Source of the DNA: Antedon mediterranea
Taxonomy: Eukaryota; Echinodermata; Crinoidea; Comatulida; Antedonidae
NCBI RefSeq assembly: GCF_964355755.1
Contig: NC_092674.1
Coordinates: 191,001-255,000, forward strand
DNA length: 64,000 nucleotides
Direction of reading: 5' to 3'
Below the pieces are notes generated by a model, which was not told the DNA's origin, did not search any database, and worked only from the letters and a program-made list of their open reading frames with translations. Every line of letters starts with the position of its first letter. The stretch's first letter is position 1. Shown piece after piece: positions 48,015-60,346 of the stretch. A program made the translations under genes and the position numbers.

Positions 48015-48258
48015 ACCCTGGCAAGATCAAGATCAAACCCTGGCGCTAAGTCAGAATTGAACCCTGGCGCTAAGTCAGAATTGAACCCTGGCGCTAGATC
48101 AGAATTGAACCCTGGCGCTAGATCAGAATTGAACCCTGGCGCTAAGTCAGAATTGAACCATGGCGCTAGGTCAGGATTGAACCCTGGCGCTAGATCAGGA
48201 TTGAACCCTTGACCTTGAGTTTAGAAGGCAAGCACGTTAACCATCAAGTTACAACTCC
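48015..48258 (-). mobile_element. tRNA-derived SINE with a tandemly amplified B-box segment
   Basis: Read on the minus strand from 48258, the head ggagttgtaacttgatggtt is close to the SINE at 21621. A B-box-like gggttcaatcctga follows. The 24-bp segment containing that B box (ccagggttcaattctgactt on the minus strand) is repeated about eight times between 48030 and 48215. It is not a functional tRNA gene. Confidence 0.7.
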
Positions 48259-48974
48259 ATTACTTTGTTTTCAAATTCCGTAATATCTGGAGTTACGAAA
48301 CAGAGTTTCTATCTATTTTTGCTGTTGGGAGTCGGTCAAATTCCTTTCGTCATTTACTGAAATGAATACAAAATTGGTTAAGTAAAGTATAGCATCTTTG
48401 AAATGAAATATGAAGCAGATGTATTGCAGTTTGTATTAGATAGATAGAAACATCTAACTTGAAGAATTAGCATGTACTAGAAATTACTTCTAAATAATTG
48501 CTTATTTAATATGACATGATAATTTTATGACTTTGTCGTTCATTGTAGAGTAGATAAAGATATACTCGTCGTCGTCGTATACTTTGCTATAGGCCTATGT
48601 ACTTGAACTTAATTAGATAACAGCTTCAGGCCCACCTAAGAGTAGGCAGTAGTCCTACTTTGCGGATGATATTGTCGAATTCTCTGTTGTAGCTTCAACA
48701 AAGCTTTTTTCATTACTTTCCCAGGTGTCAGTCTTCAAATGATCAGTTTATTTTTATGAGAAAAGAAGAGAGAATTTTATTCAATTGAAATGGAATTAGT
48801 TGTGGTGAAAATGTAACTGAAGTTTTTTTCCATATGTTCCGCCTGTTAAAATGCGCATTATGCTTAAATATTGAATCTGATTGTCTCTTCAGCTTTTTTT
48901 TGTATTGGTAATGTTAATACTACTGTACTATCGTCCGTGCTAATATCATGAAAGTCAAATACAATACTAATGCG
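48259..48974. other. AT-rich intergenic DNA
   Basis: No coding exon, RNA gene or repeat is recognised apart from a short tcgtcgtcgtcg run near 48570. Confidence 0.45.
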
Positions 48975-49145
48975 TGGTTCCCACTAGCGACGCAACGCAA
49001 GGACGTAACGCAACGCAAGTGAATTGACCAATCACAAGCGATGACTTATTGGCTTGTGATTGCTAACTTTCTATAACTTCGCTTGTGATTGGTTAAAACG
49101 CTTGCGTTGCGTTTACGTCCTTGCGTTACGTTCTAGTGGGAACCA
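48975..49145. mobile_element. MITE family B, well preserved copy (171 bp)
   Basis: The ends tggttcccactag and (reverse complement) ttggttcccactag are followed on both sides by cgcaacgcaaggacgtaa-type sequence. A second inner inverted pair around ccaatcacaagcg/cgcttgtgattgg follows. No coding capacity. Confidence 0.8.
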
Positions 49146-49380
49146 AGCTTTAGGCCTGGGGGTAATGTACTACCGAATCTTTACATTGTCTCAGTAAGGC
49201 ACCTAACACCTTACTAATGAATAATGACAAATGGATTATTCATTAATGTTATTATGTTTCATGTACGAACAAATATCGTAGCAATCACCTCCAATACCGA
49301 CTGTCCAAGAAATCCTACTTTTCACAATATCTCCATTTTCTATTACCCCTGACGTCTCACCCATGTTTCTATACTCTTAA

Positions 49381-49500
49381 GCCTTGTCTACACTATTCAA
49401 CTTTATGTGACCAAAAAGTGTGATGTGTCCAAATATGGTAGTACTATACCCAAAGATGGTAATGATATGACATCATCATTGTCCATATACGGGCATATAA
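49381..49500. mobile_element. MITE family A, partial copy
   Basis: The left end gccttgtctacactattcaa and the core gtgatgtgtccaaatatgg match family A. The right terminus is missing or too diverged to define. Confidence 0.6.
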
Positions 49501-50119
49501 TCAAACAAAAGAAATGTTCTCATTATTAACGGGGTCGTTCTTATAAAATGTTAAATCCAATTTCACCGCGAGTCAAGATTAGTTAATAAGTTCAAGTTCA
49601 AAAAACATTTATTTATTCAACAATGGCATTATACAGTATAATATAATTATAGGTGCGTGTGTATATAAATGAAAACATAGTAATAAGCCATCATTTGGGG
49701 TCTTCTCCGTACCGTACTATCAAACATATCGAGCTATATATCCAATACCAAATTGGCGAGTAAATCATGTTTTACTTTAAATTAAATTTATACGCTCTTC
49801 CACAAGGTCAATTGTTAGTTATACATACAGACTATATTAAAACAATGATTTTGAACACGTAGGGCATTTCTTTGAATTCTTTCCTATTGTCGTTTTGTGG
49901 TAATTTACAGCTTTTTATATGTTTAACAAACGTACATAATCAATTGCGTCTGCATCATGCTAGACTACAACTTCCGGTAGTGACGTAATCAGCATATTTT
50001 TGGTAATAAAACTTTTTCACTAAGCTAGGGAATCTTCTGATATCAATATTCATTAGACCGTACTTTAGTTAGCCAATCAAAATAAACGTATAAACAATTT
50101 TGCGGCGATGTTACATGTT

Positions 50120-52640
50120 GTTGAGGTAAAATATACTGTGTTTTACAATAACCAATTTGGTTAGAGTAAAACACAATCATAATGATAAAGAATAGGAAAC
50201 ATTTAATAATATGATAAATGACATTTACATAGCAATTTATCACTGTGTTTTACTATAACCAATTTGGTTAGAGTAAAACACAATGATAAAGAATAGGAAA
50301 CGTTTAATAATATGATAAATGTCATTACATAGCAATTTATCACTGTGTTTTACTATAACCAATTTGGTTAGAGTAAAACACAATGATATAGAATAGGAAA
50401 CATTTAATAATATGATAAATGACATTTACATAGCAATTTAGCACTGTGTTTTACTATAACCATTTTGGTTATAGTAAAACACAATGATATAGAATAGGAA
50501 ACATTTAATAATAATGATTATTTACATAGCAATTTAGCACTGTGTTTTACTATAACCAATTTGGTTATAGTAAAACACAATGATAAAGAATAGGAAACAT
50601 TTAATAATATGATAAATGACATTTACATAGCAATTTAGCACTGTGTTTTACTATAACCAATTTGGTTAAAGTAAAACATAATGATAAAGAATAGGAAACA
50701 TTTAATAATTTGATAAATGACATTCACATAGCAATTTAGCACTGTGTTTTACTATAACCAATTTGGTTATGGTAAAGCGCAATGATATATTATAGGAAAC
50801 ATTTAATAATATGATAAATGACTTACATAGCAATTTATCACTGTGTTTTACTATAACCAATTTGGTTAGAGTAAAACACAATGATAAAGAATAGGAATTT
50901 AATAATATGATATATGACATTTACATAGCAATTTAGCACTGTGTTTTACTATAACCAATTTGGTTAGAGTAAAACACAATGATATAGAATAGGAAACATT
51001 TAATAATTTGATAAATGACATTTACATAGCAATTTAGCACTGTGTTTTACTATAACCAATTTGGTTAAAGTAAAACACAATGATAAAGAATAGGAAACAT
51101 TTAATAATATGATATATGACATTTACATAGCAATTTAGCACTGTGTTTTACTATAACCAATTTGGTTAAAGTAAAGCAGAATGATAAAGAATAGGAATTT
51201 AATAATATGATATATGACATTTACATAGCAATTTAGCACTGTGTTTTACTATAACCAATTTGGTTGGAGTAAAACACAATGATAAAGAATAGGAAACATT
51301 TAATAATAATGATTATTTACATAGCAATTTAGCACTGTGTTTTACTATAACCAATTTGGTTATAGTAAAACACAATGATATAGAATAGGAAACATTTAAT
51401 AATATGATAAATGACATTTACATAGCAATTTATCACTGTGTTTTACTTACTATAACCAATTTGGTTATGGTAAAGCACAATGATATAGAATAGGAAACAT
51501 TTAACAATATGATAAATGACATTTACATAGCAATTTATCACTGTGTTTTACTATAACCAATTTGGTTAAAGTAAAACATAATGATAAAGAATAGGAAACA
51601 TTTAATAATTTGATAAATGACATTCACATAGCAATTTAGCACTGTGTTTTACTATAACCAATTTGGTTATGGTAAAGCACAATGATATAGAATAGGAAAA
51701 ATTTAATAATATGATAAATGACTTACATAGCAATTTAGCACTGTGTTTTACTATAAACAATTTGGTTAAAGTAAAACACAATGATAAAGAATATGAAACA
51801 TTTAATAATTTGATAAATGACATTCACATAGCAATTTAGCACTGTGTTTTACTATAACCAATTTGGTTATGGTAAAGCACAATGATATAGAATAGGAAAC
51901 ATTTAATAATAATGATTATTTACATAGCAATTTATCACTGTGTTTTAATATAACCATTTTGATTATGGTAAAACACAATGATAAAGAATAGGAAACATTT
52001 AATAATAATGATTATTTACATAGCAATTTAGCACAATGTTTTACTATAACCAATTTGATTAGAGTAAAACACAATGATATAGAATAGGAACATTTAATAA
52101 CATGATAAATGACATTCACATAGAAATTTAGCACTGTGTTTTACTATAACCAATTTGATTAGAGTAAAGCACAATGATAAAGAATAGGAAACATTTAATA
52201 ATATGATAAATGACATTTACATAGTAATTTATCACTATGTTTTACTATAACCAATTTGGTTAGAGTAAAACATTTTAACTATGATAAATGATATTTAGCA
52301 CTGTGCTGGATACAGTAAAACACAAATAAAGAATAGGAAACATATAATAATATGATACATTTACATACAAATTTAGTTATAGTATTGTGTTTTACTATAG
52401 CCAATTTGGTTACAGTAAAACGCAATGATAATGAAACATTTATTATATGATATTATTTACATAGCAAAATATTATATTAAACATATCTTATTATCTAAAC
52501 GTTATGATAAAGAATAGGATACATATAATGTAATAATATAATAAATACAAGTTACATAGTTTATCATCTTGTTTTACAGAACCAATTTGGTGACACAGTT
52601 AAACACAGTGATAAAGAATAGATACTGTTTTAGGTTATAT
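50120..52640 (+). repeat. About 102-bp hairpin-containing satellite, left arm (about 24 copies)
   Basis: Each unit has tgtgttttactataaccaa, a central T, and its near-perfect complement ttggttatagtaaaacaca, followed by gataaagaataggaaacatt and acatttacatagcaattta. The arms are perfect 19-mers at 50541-50579. Other units vary by one or two bases. Confidence 0.93.
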
Positions 52641-54360
52641 AACCCTAACCCTAGTTTGAAGCGACATAATAAATTCATCGCGAAAAAGTACGTATCGTAT
52701 TCAGAAACTTTTGAAATTTGTTAGATATGTTTAATAGGTTCTTACGTCTATAAAACAAACAAAAAATATAAATTTCACGAAAAATTCGTGATTTTAATAA
52801 TTTGCATTTCTAAAAATGTACACTTATGAAATACCATACATTTTCCAACACATTTTTACTTCATTGATGATTCCCAGAAATCAAAATAAAACAAATTATG
52901 ATATTTCTTTTACATTTATAGATGTAAGAACCTATATTGAACATGTACCAAATTTCAAATGTTTTTTAAGACGATACGTATTTTTATCGATGAATTAAGT
53001 ATGTGATCGCTTCAAACTAGGGTTAGGGTTAAATAACCTAACAGTTCCATTCTTTAACACTGTGTTTAACTTTTAACCAAATTGGTTTTAGTACAACACA
53101 ATGATAAACTATGTACATTTTATTTTTCATATTACATTATAGGATACATATAATGTAATAATAATAAATACAAGTTACATAGTTTATCATCTTGTTTTAC
53201 AGAACCAATTTGGTTACACAGTTAAACACAGTGATAAAGAATAGACACTGTTTTAGGTTAGTGTCTTAGGTTATATAACTCTAACCCTAGTTTGAAGCGA
53301 TCACATACTTAATTCATCGCGAAAAAATACGTATCGTATTCAGAAACATTTGAAATTTGGTAAATATGTTCAATAGGTTCTTACGTCTATAAAACAAACA
53401 AAAAATAAAAGTTTCAAGACAAATTCGTGATTTTAATAATTTGCATTTCTAAACATTTACACTTATGAAAGACAATACATTTCCAACACATTTTTACTTC
53501 ATTGATGATTCCCAGAAATCAAAATAAAACTATTAGGATATTTCTTTTGCATTATAGATGTAAGAACCTAAATTGAACATATCTACCAAATATCAAACGT
53601 TTTTCAAGACGATACGTATTTTTAGCGATGAATATTAAATATGTGATCGCTTCAAACTAGGGTTAGGGTTAAATAAACTAAAACAGTTCTATTCTTTATC
53701 ACTCACTGTGTTTAACTTTTAACCAAAATGGTTATAGTAAAACACAATGATAAACTTATATGTACATTTTATTTTTCATAACATAAAATGTTTGATATTC
53801 TTTATAATATTTAATATTATATTTTAGGCCTACTATTAATGACCTATAAATGCACACTACATCTGAAATAACTTTCTACTTCATTGGCGATTCTTACCAA
53901 AAAAAGAACTAATTTTGTTATGTATATAGAGCAACCTATTATAACATGTATTGTATGATTTTTATCTCGTTTCAATGACATTTTATACTACAATTCAAAT
54001 GAAAAAGCATCACAAAAAAATACGTCTGGTATTCAAAAAGTTTCTAAACTCGGTACACAGAAAAAACGAATATGTTGAAAATGTATGGTCTTTCATAAGT
54101 GTGAATTTTTAGAAATGCAAATAATGGAAATCATCGATTTGTCTTGAAATTTATAATTTGTTTTGTCTTATTGAACATATCTATACAAAATATGTCAAAC
54201 GTTTCTGAATACGATACGTTTTTTTTCTCGATGAATTTATAATGTCGCTTCAAACTAGAGGGTAGGGTAGTAACCTAACAAGTATCTATTCTTTATCACT
54301 ATGTTTAACTGTGTAACCATATTGGTTCTAATAAAAAACAATGATAAACTATGTAAATTG
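52558..54360. repeat. Palindromic 430-bp repeat with telomere-like words (2 clear and 1 decayed copies)
   Basis: Copy 1 (52621-53048) runs from aaccctaaccctagtttgaa to ttcaaactagggttagggtt, with arms matching inward (acgtatcgtattcag / gacgatacgtat). Copy 2 spans about 53245-53700 and copy 3 (decayed) about 53990-54290. Their flanks repeat the aaccaatttggt-type hairpin motif of the 102-bp satellite. Confidence 0.85.
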
Positions 54361-54699
54361 TATGTTTCATATATTACATTTTTGCCAAAAAAAAATTATT
54401 GGGAATGTCAAATTTCTTTTTCATGACATATATCTACAAATTTCAGAAGCTTTTGAATACGAGTATTTTACGCGATGTTTTTTTATCCTCATTTTAATAT
54501 TTTGGTAATGTAATTCACATGCATAAAGTTTTGTATCCAAAAAATTTTTTATTCTTGGGTAGAAATGAGGAAATAAATAGTATTCCTGTATAATATAATA
54601 ATCAATAATAAAGTATAAAAAAAAGTGTTGTGTAAACGAATGTTTTTTACGCTTCGAATTTTCTGTTACATTATGTTTGAATTGAAGCTACAGATATTG

Positions 54700-54740
54700 A
54701 ATCATGGACCTATAAATTAGTAATTTATAGGTCCATGATT
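54700..54740. repeat. Perfect 20-bp-arm hairpin with a 1-nt centre
   Basis: AATCATGGACCTATAAATTA (54700-54719), G, then its exact reverse complement (54721-54740). Confidence 0.97.
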
Positions 54741-55019
54741 GAACATATCGTCACTCACCACACATTTTTTGTTTTGTATTTCGAAAGTATTTATTCTAAA
54801 GAACAATTGATGCAAACATCAACTGCGTATCTTATTTCATTAATTAATTATATTAATTATAATTTGGCGATTATTCGTCACACGAAGCGTCGAATATCGA
54901 TTCGTCTCGTCATGGGGAAGAAAACGTGCATTGCGCACACTGTTTACGCGCCTCAACAATAAACGGCGAATATGCGATTCGTTACTAATTATGGAACGCC
55001 GTTTTACACAAGTTTTTGG

Positions 55020-55880
55020 CGATGATAAAAATTGCGTCGATGATGAAATTGCGTTGATGAAAATTGCATCGACGCAATGTAGATTGCGTCGACGCAATTT
55101 ACATTGCGTCGATGAAAATTGCATCGATGAAAATTGCGTCGATGAAAATTGCGTCGATGAAAACTGCATCGATGAAAACTGCGTCGATGAAAACTGCATC
55201 GATGAAAATTGATGTGATAAATTTAATTGATTATGAAAATTCCAAATGGTTTTAATTCAATCAATGATGAAAATGACTACTAGTAAAGTAAATGATGATG
55301 TTAATAATGATGTTAATAATGTTATTATGTTGCTAAAAATTGACGGTTTCTGAATATTTTGATATGATAAACATGTTTACCGCTTGCGCTAGCGCGCGTT
55401 ATAGACAAGCGCACAGTGAGCGCGCACTAAAACAATGTTGAAATATATGCACTGATTAACATTTTAGTGATTTATTGTCAACACATTTTAGCAATGGATC
55501 CATTATTGTCCTTTCGGACACAATATATCTTCTAGCTAATTGCTTCCTTTAATCCACCAGTTCAGTACATAAAATTCAGATGTCCAGCATCCATGACATC
55601 ATATTCAAATCATACCGGCAGGGAGATCGCAAATTTCATCGATGAAAACTGCATCAATGAAATTTTTTTTTTTTTCATCGATGCAGGTTTCATCGATGCA
55701 GTTTTCATCGACGCAATTTTCATCACATTAACGCAATTTTCATTACATCGACGCAATTTTCATCGACGCAATGTTCATCACATCGACTTAAATTTTCATT
55801 ACATCAATACTATATTCATCGACGCAATTTTCATCACATCGACGCAATTTTCATTGCATCATCGACGCGATTTTATCATC
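55020..55880. repeat. Inverted pair of 15-bp arrays
   Basis: The 15-bp word gcgtcgatgaaaatt and its gcatcgatgaaaact variants repeat at 55035-55215. The complementary word attttcatcgacgca repeats at 55630-55870. Flanks also match in inverted orientation (ggcgatgataaaa near 55018; ttttatcatcgcc near 55871). A GC-rich cgcttgcgctagcgcgcg core lies between them near 55380. The stop-free frames here are period artefacts. Confidence 0.88.
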
Positions 55881-56284
55881 GCCTAAACTGGCATTCCATA
55901 CTAATTGCGTGTGATCTGATTGGTGTATTATAAATAAATTCATCGCGATGAATTTTTCAGTAGATGTAATGAGACAGTTCAGTAGATGTAATGACAGTTA
56001 ATTTAATTGTTCTGCTCTTTTTGTACAAATCTATACTACTTTATATTATGGATTTTGTAGTACTGTTAAAATGATTAAATCTCTGGAAGTGTGTTTTACG
56101 AGTATGTCCGCAAATTTATGCGTTTACGGTTTTAAAATGTGAGTTTTAAATAGCGAACATGATCTTGTTAGGTGCACTACGCACGCAGTATTCCAAAATG
56201 TCTTACTAATTGGGAGAAAATCATATTGTATCATATCATATTATATCCATTCTTTAAATTCATATTCTTTATCCAAAACTAAAT

Positions 56285-57110
56285 TGGTACAGTAAAACAC
56301 AGTGCTAGCAATTTATCATATTATTAAATGTTTCATATTCTTTATCATTGTGTTTTACTCTAATCAAATTGGTATAGTAAAACACAGTGCTAAATTGCTA
56401 TGTGAATGTCATTTATCATATTTTTAAATGTTTCCTATTCTTTATCATTGTGTTTAACTCTAACCAAATTGGTTATAGTAAAACACAGTGCTAAATTGCT
56501 ATGTAAATGTTATATATCATATTATTAAATTCCTATTCTTTATCATTGTGTTTTACTCTAACCAAATTGGTTATATAGTAAAACACAGTGATAAATTGCT
56601 ATGTAAATGTAATTTATCATGTTATTAAATGTTTCCTATTCTTTATCGTTGTGTTTTACTCTAATCAAATTGGTTATAGTAAAACACAGTGCTAAATTGC
56701 TATGTAAATGTTATATATCATATTATTAAATGTTTCCTATTCTTTATCATTGTGTTTTACTCTAATCTGATTGGTTATAGTAAAACACAGTGCTAAATTG
56801 CTATGTAAATGTCATTTATCATGTTATTAAATGTTTCTTATTCTTTATCATTGTGTTTTACTCTAACCAAATTGGTTATAGTAAAACACAGTGCTAAATT
56901 GCTATGTAAATGTAATTTATCCTATTATTAAATGTTTCCTATTCTTTATCATTGTGTTTTACTCTAACCAAATTGGTTATAATTTATTTAATTTCATTTC
57001 AAAAGACATTTACCTAAATTGCTATTTAAATGTCATTTATCAAATTATTAAATGTTTCCTATTATTTATCTGGTTATATACTAATATAGTAAAACACTGT
57101 GCTAAATTGC
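56285..57110 (-). repeat. About 102-bp hairpin-containing satellite, right arm (7-8 copies, inverted)
   Basis: These units are the reverse complement of the left-arm satellite (for example tttcctattctttatcattg and ctaaattgctatgtaaatgt). The array is much shorter than the left arm. Confidence 0.92.
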
Positions 57111-57442
57111 TATTGTATTAAGGACGAGTTCCGAGAAGATGTATTCAAAGCTACAACCAATCAGAACAGTGTTAATCAATATAGTCCATGGCTACAGCCA
57201 ATCAGAAACGTCCAAATCGCAATAACTCCTAGGCTAATAGAAATTATTGGTCCGAGTAGCCTTTTCAACCAGACGTTGCGAGGTTTAAAAAGTAAAACAT
57301 GATTTACTCGCCAGTTTGGTATATAATAGTTTATATACCTGACATATCGCATTGCATTCGTGACGTCACCCATGAGTTCAATGATTTTGTAGATTATTGC
57401 AGACGCGAATATTAAGAATGGCTGTCAGACAACTTACTTATT

Positions 57443-58020
57443 ACCTCCGCCAAGGAGGTTATGTTTTCACCCCTGTATGTTTGTGTGTGTGTTTGTGTGT
57501 GTGTCTGTGAACAGCCTGGAGGCCACAGTTTTTATCCGATTCTCACCAAATTTGGCAACAATGATCTATGCTCCAAAAGCCCGGACGAGTTCGAATTTGA
57601 GGGGAAAAGGTCATAGGTCAAGGTCACAACTAACAAAAAACTATTTTACTGCCTAGAGACCACAGTTTTTATCCGATTCTCACCAAACTTAGCCACAATG
57701 ATCAATGACACATCATATAATTGTGGTTAAAATTTGAAGGGTCAGGGTCAAAGATCAAGGTCCACAAAAAAAAAAAATAAGAAATAAAAAAATAATAAAA
57801 AAAAAAAACCTCAGTGGGACTTGAACCAGCGATCTCAACTGTGAGAGGCTGGATACATAACCATTACACCACACTGTCATCCACAACTTTATAGTGTGCA
57901 GTTAACATATTTACACTTAGAACTAATAAAAAAAAATGTAAAAAAAAATATTCAGGGGGAATTTTATGTAGGGAAATTTTACAGTAGGCGGAGGTTTGTA
58001 CTCTCGGAGTACCTTCTAGT
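57443..58020. mobile_element. Composite short element (CCTCCGCC ends) with a tRNA-Glu-like part
   Basis: The ends are ACCTCCGCCaaggagg and ggcggaggt, an inverted pair. Inside are a TG-rich microsatellite and two copies of ccacagtttttatccgattc. On the minus strand at 57809-57882 is a tRNA-like segment with A box tggtgtaatggtta, a CTC anticodon-like loop and B box ggttcaagtcccac. Similar CCTCCGCCaaggagg repeats are widespread in marine invertebrates (general knowledge). Mobility class is uncertain. Confidence 0.6.
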
Positions 58021-58552
58021 TTTCTCTGTTTTCGACAAATTGCCCTTAAAGGCTGTTAATAACTGACAATATTATCCATTGGTTCGATAATGTTAACGCC
58101 TCTAACAGTGAAAATCTGCTTCGTTGCAGGAAATTTGACAATGTTTTTACTCCTTTGTTCTATCAAATTTAGCACCCATCGATTTGACTCATGCTATTAT
58201 TTTACAGCGTGCCCTAATTCTTATGCAAAAAGACGAGACGAGTTTATCGATACTCGTAAATCTTATATCTCTTTCCCTATGTTTACGATTTATTTTATCT
58301 AAGTTATCAATTTCCATCCAGTATTGCGATGCGACAAAAACAGGCCTACAAAATATCGTATACACATCTGAGCAGTGTGTGCATTATATCGAATGTTATT
58401 GCACTAAACTACTATTTTAATACTTAATTGGCGGTTGCTTTAAAGTTGTTAAATGCACATTAATTGTGAAGATAAAAAACCTCAATTGCACATTTACGAA
58501 GAAACACGTCACGTGTTGATGAAACATAGTGGTGAACGTCCTTTAGCGTATT
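58021..58552. other. AT-rich intergenic DNA
   Basis: No coding exon, RNA gene or repeat is recognised here. Confidence 0.45.
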
Positions 58553-58669
58553 AGTAGGCCTGTTAAGTGACCCAATCCTTCAAATTGTGATAACATTCTG
58601 AAACTTTGCACAGTTATTCATTAGGGTGTCAAAAATATGAAATGGAAGGGTTGCACAAAATTTGGTCAG

Positions 58670-59450
58670 GGGAAAGCCGCCATTTTGGATTTCAAAATGG
58701 CGGACCCAAATTGTTCACTTTTCAGGTATATCTCTGCTAAATAGGCACCTAGAGTTCTGAATTTAGGTGCAAATTATATGGTAATGGGGTCACCAAACAT
58801 ATTGGTATAACTAACATTTTAATTGCATGGCGGCCATTTTGGATTTCAAAATGGCGGACTTCAAATTTTCACTTTTTAGGTATATCTCTGCTAAAGAGGC
58901 ACCTAGAGTTCTGATTTTAGGTGCAAATTATATGGTAGTGGGGGGTCACCAAACATACTGGTATAACTAACATTTTGATTCCATGGCGGCCATGTTGGAT
59001 TTCAAAATGGCGGATTTCAAATTTTCTTTTTTCAGGTATATCTCTGCTAAAAAGGCACCTAGAGTTCTGATTTTAGGTGCAAATTATATGTTAATGGGGT
59101 CACCAAACATATTGGTATAACTAACATTTTGATTGCATGGCGGCCATTTTGGATTTCAAAATGGCGGACTTCAAATTTTCACTTTTCAGGTATCTCTGCT
59201 AAAAAGGTACACAGAGTTCTGATTTTAGGTGCCAATTATATGGTAATGGGTAACCAAACATAATAATTGGTATTTAACTGACATTTTTATTGCATGGCGG
59301 CCATTTTGAATTTCAAAATGGCGAACTCAAAATGTTTCAGTACGGTACCTACAGTTATAATTTTAGGTACAAAGTATAATATAGTATTGAGGTCAACAAA
59401 CATATTGGTATAACGTCTTTGATTGCATGGCGGCCATTTTGAATGTAGCT
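58670..59450. repeat. About 155-bp tandem array rich in ATGGCGG, left arm (5-6 copies)
   Basis: The unit holds ccattttggatttcaaaatgg (a short hairpin), aggtatatctctgctaaa, ggcacctagagttctgattt and ggtcaccaaacatattggta. The array is inverted relative to 61755-62385. Confidence 0.9.
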
Positions 59451-59639
59451 CAACCCGTACTGGCTTTACACTATTTGTAACCAATTTAAGATTTTCAGAA
59501 AATCACGCGTAACTTGCGCTACGCGGCTCTGACATCGTTTATGTTCATAATTACATGCATTTAACACGGACACTTATTGTAGATCACATTTTCCCTGGAA
59601 ACCACACAGCTCTGTACATCGTAAATCACTCTTTCTGCA

Positions 59640-60346
59640 TTTACAGCATCCAAGATCACAGTCGGTGTGTCTACAGCGAATTAAAACCTTTGTGACATCT
59701 GAAAGTTCCGGCAATGAACTCCAAGCTGGACTAAATTTGTTGCCGTCCTTCCTCTATCCCCAGTTCGCTGGGTCCTGTTCAACCCTGAATGCATCTAGAC
59801 AGTCGTACCACTTCCTAGCTTCCGTTTCACAAGTTCTCTTAATGCTGCAGATGTTGGGGGATATTTTTAATAGTCTTTCTCTTGTTGTAAAAAGATATTG
59901 TCTTGCATCATTAAATGTTCTGCAGTAGACATAGTTACAACAAACTGTTCTAGATAATCTGTGTCTGTTTCACTAACATGCCCTACAGACAATGACATCC
60001 TCTCAAAAACTGGAGTCATACATGGCATCTTTTTCAAAGTCTCGTTAAATGTAGCTTTACCTTTTCCTTAAACAGATGAAGTTCTATCACAACCGCTAAT
60101 GGTATGAAAGAACAAGTAAGCGGCTGATGCTTGTGATCCAAGAGAAGAAGCAATCTCGTGTATTGGGATGTACTTCAAGTGCTTCCCCACTCCAAACTCG
60201 ATCCGAAGCTCGTGGATGCCAGGTATTCTGTGGAAAGCTGACAACAACATCACTGTGTACAGTCTTGACAATGCGTGGAAAATTTCAGCGGCAAGTTTAA
60301 CGTGAACAAACATACGTTCATCTGCCTCTTCTATGTTACATGGCAT
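59640..60346 (-). pseudogene. Decayed multi-copy element protein (EAD[ET]R family), left copy
   Basis: Read on the minus strand, it starts MPCNIEEADERMFVHVKLAA and continues with AFHRIPGIHELRIEFGVGKH, IPIHEIASSLGSQASAAYLF and HTISGCDRTSSV, followed by a TAA where the other copy has CAA. The frame then continues KATFNETLKKMPCMTPVFER and DYLEQFVVTM, and ends with an ARKWYDCLDAFRVEQDPANW-like block. The same protein is encoded divergently at 61052-61760. It resembles an uncharacterised protein type that is highly multi-copy in marine invertebrate genomes (recognised from memory); its biochemical function is unknown to me. Stops and frameshifts make it non-functional. Confidence 0.7.

Larger units (their letters stand above)
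49740..57330. mobile_element. 7.6-kb nested foldback structure made of inverted satellite arrays
   Basis: The outermost recognisable arms are 49745-49776 and 57291-57322, 32 bp inverted with one mismatch. Inside, a roughly 102-bp satellite occurs in one orientation at 50120-52640 and in the opposite orientation at 56285-57110. The centre holds two clear copies and one decayed copy of a 430-bp palindrome with TAACCC/GGGTTA words (52.6-54.3 kb), a perfect hairpin (54700-54740) and a pair of inverted 15-bp arrays (55.0-55.9 kb). No transposase or other protein is recognisable, so naming it a transposon is inference; a large foldback satellite is the neutral description. Confidence 0.7.

Noticed and set aside
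52640-53030. An interstitial telomere or chromosome end
   Set aside because: Only about two TTAGGG-type words are present at each palindrome end, embedded in unique-looking sequence; too few for a telomere.
54931-55255. Small repetitive proteins from the CGATGAAAATTG array
   Set aside because: Every frame is a 15-bp period artefact and the array has an inverted copy at 55.6-55.9 kb.
57809-57882. A functional tRNA-Glu gene on the minus strand
   Set aside because: A and B boxes and a CTC anticodon-like loop are present, but the acceptor-stem ends do not pair and it sits within a repeated element.
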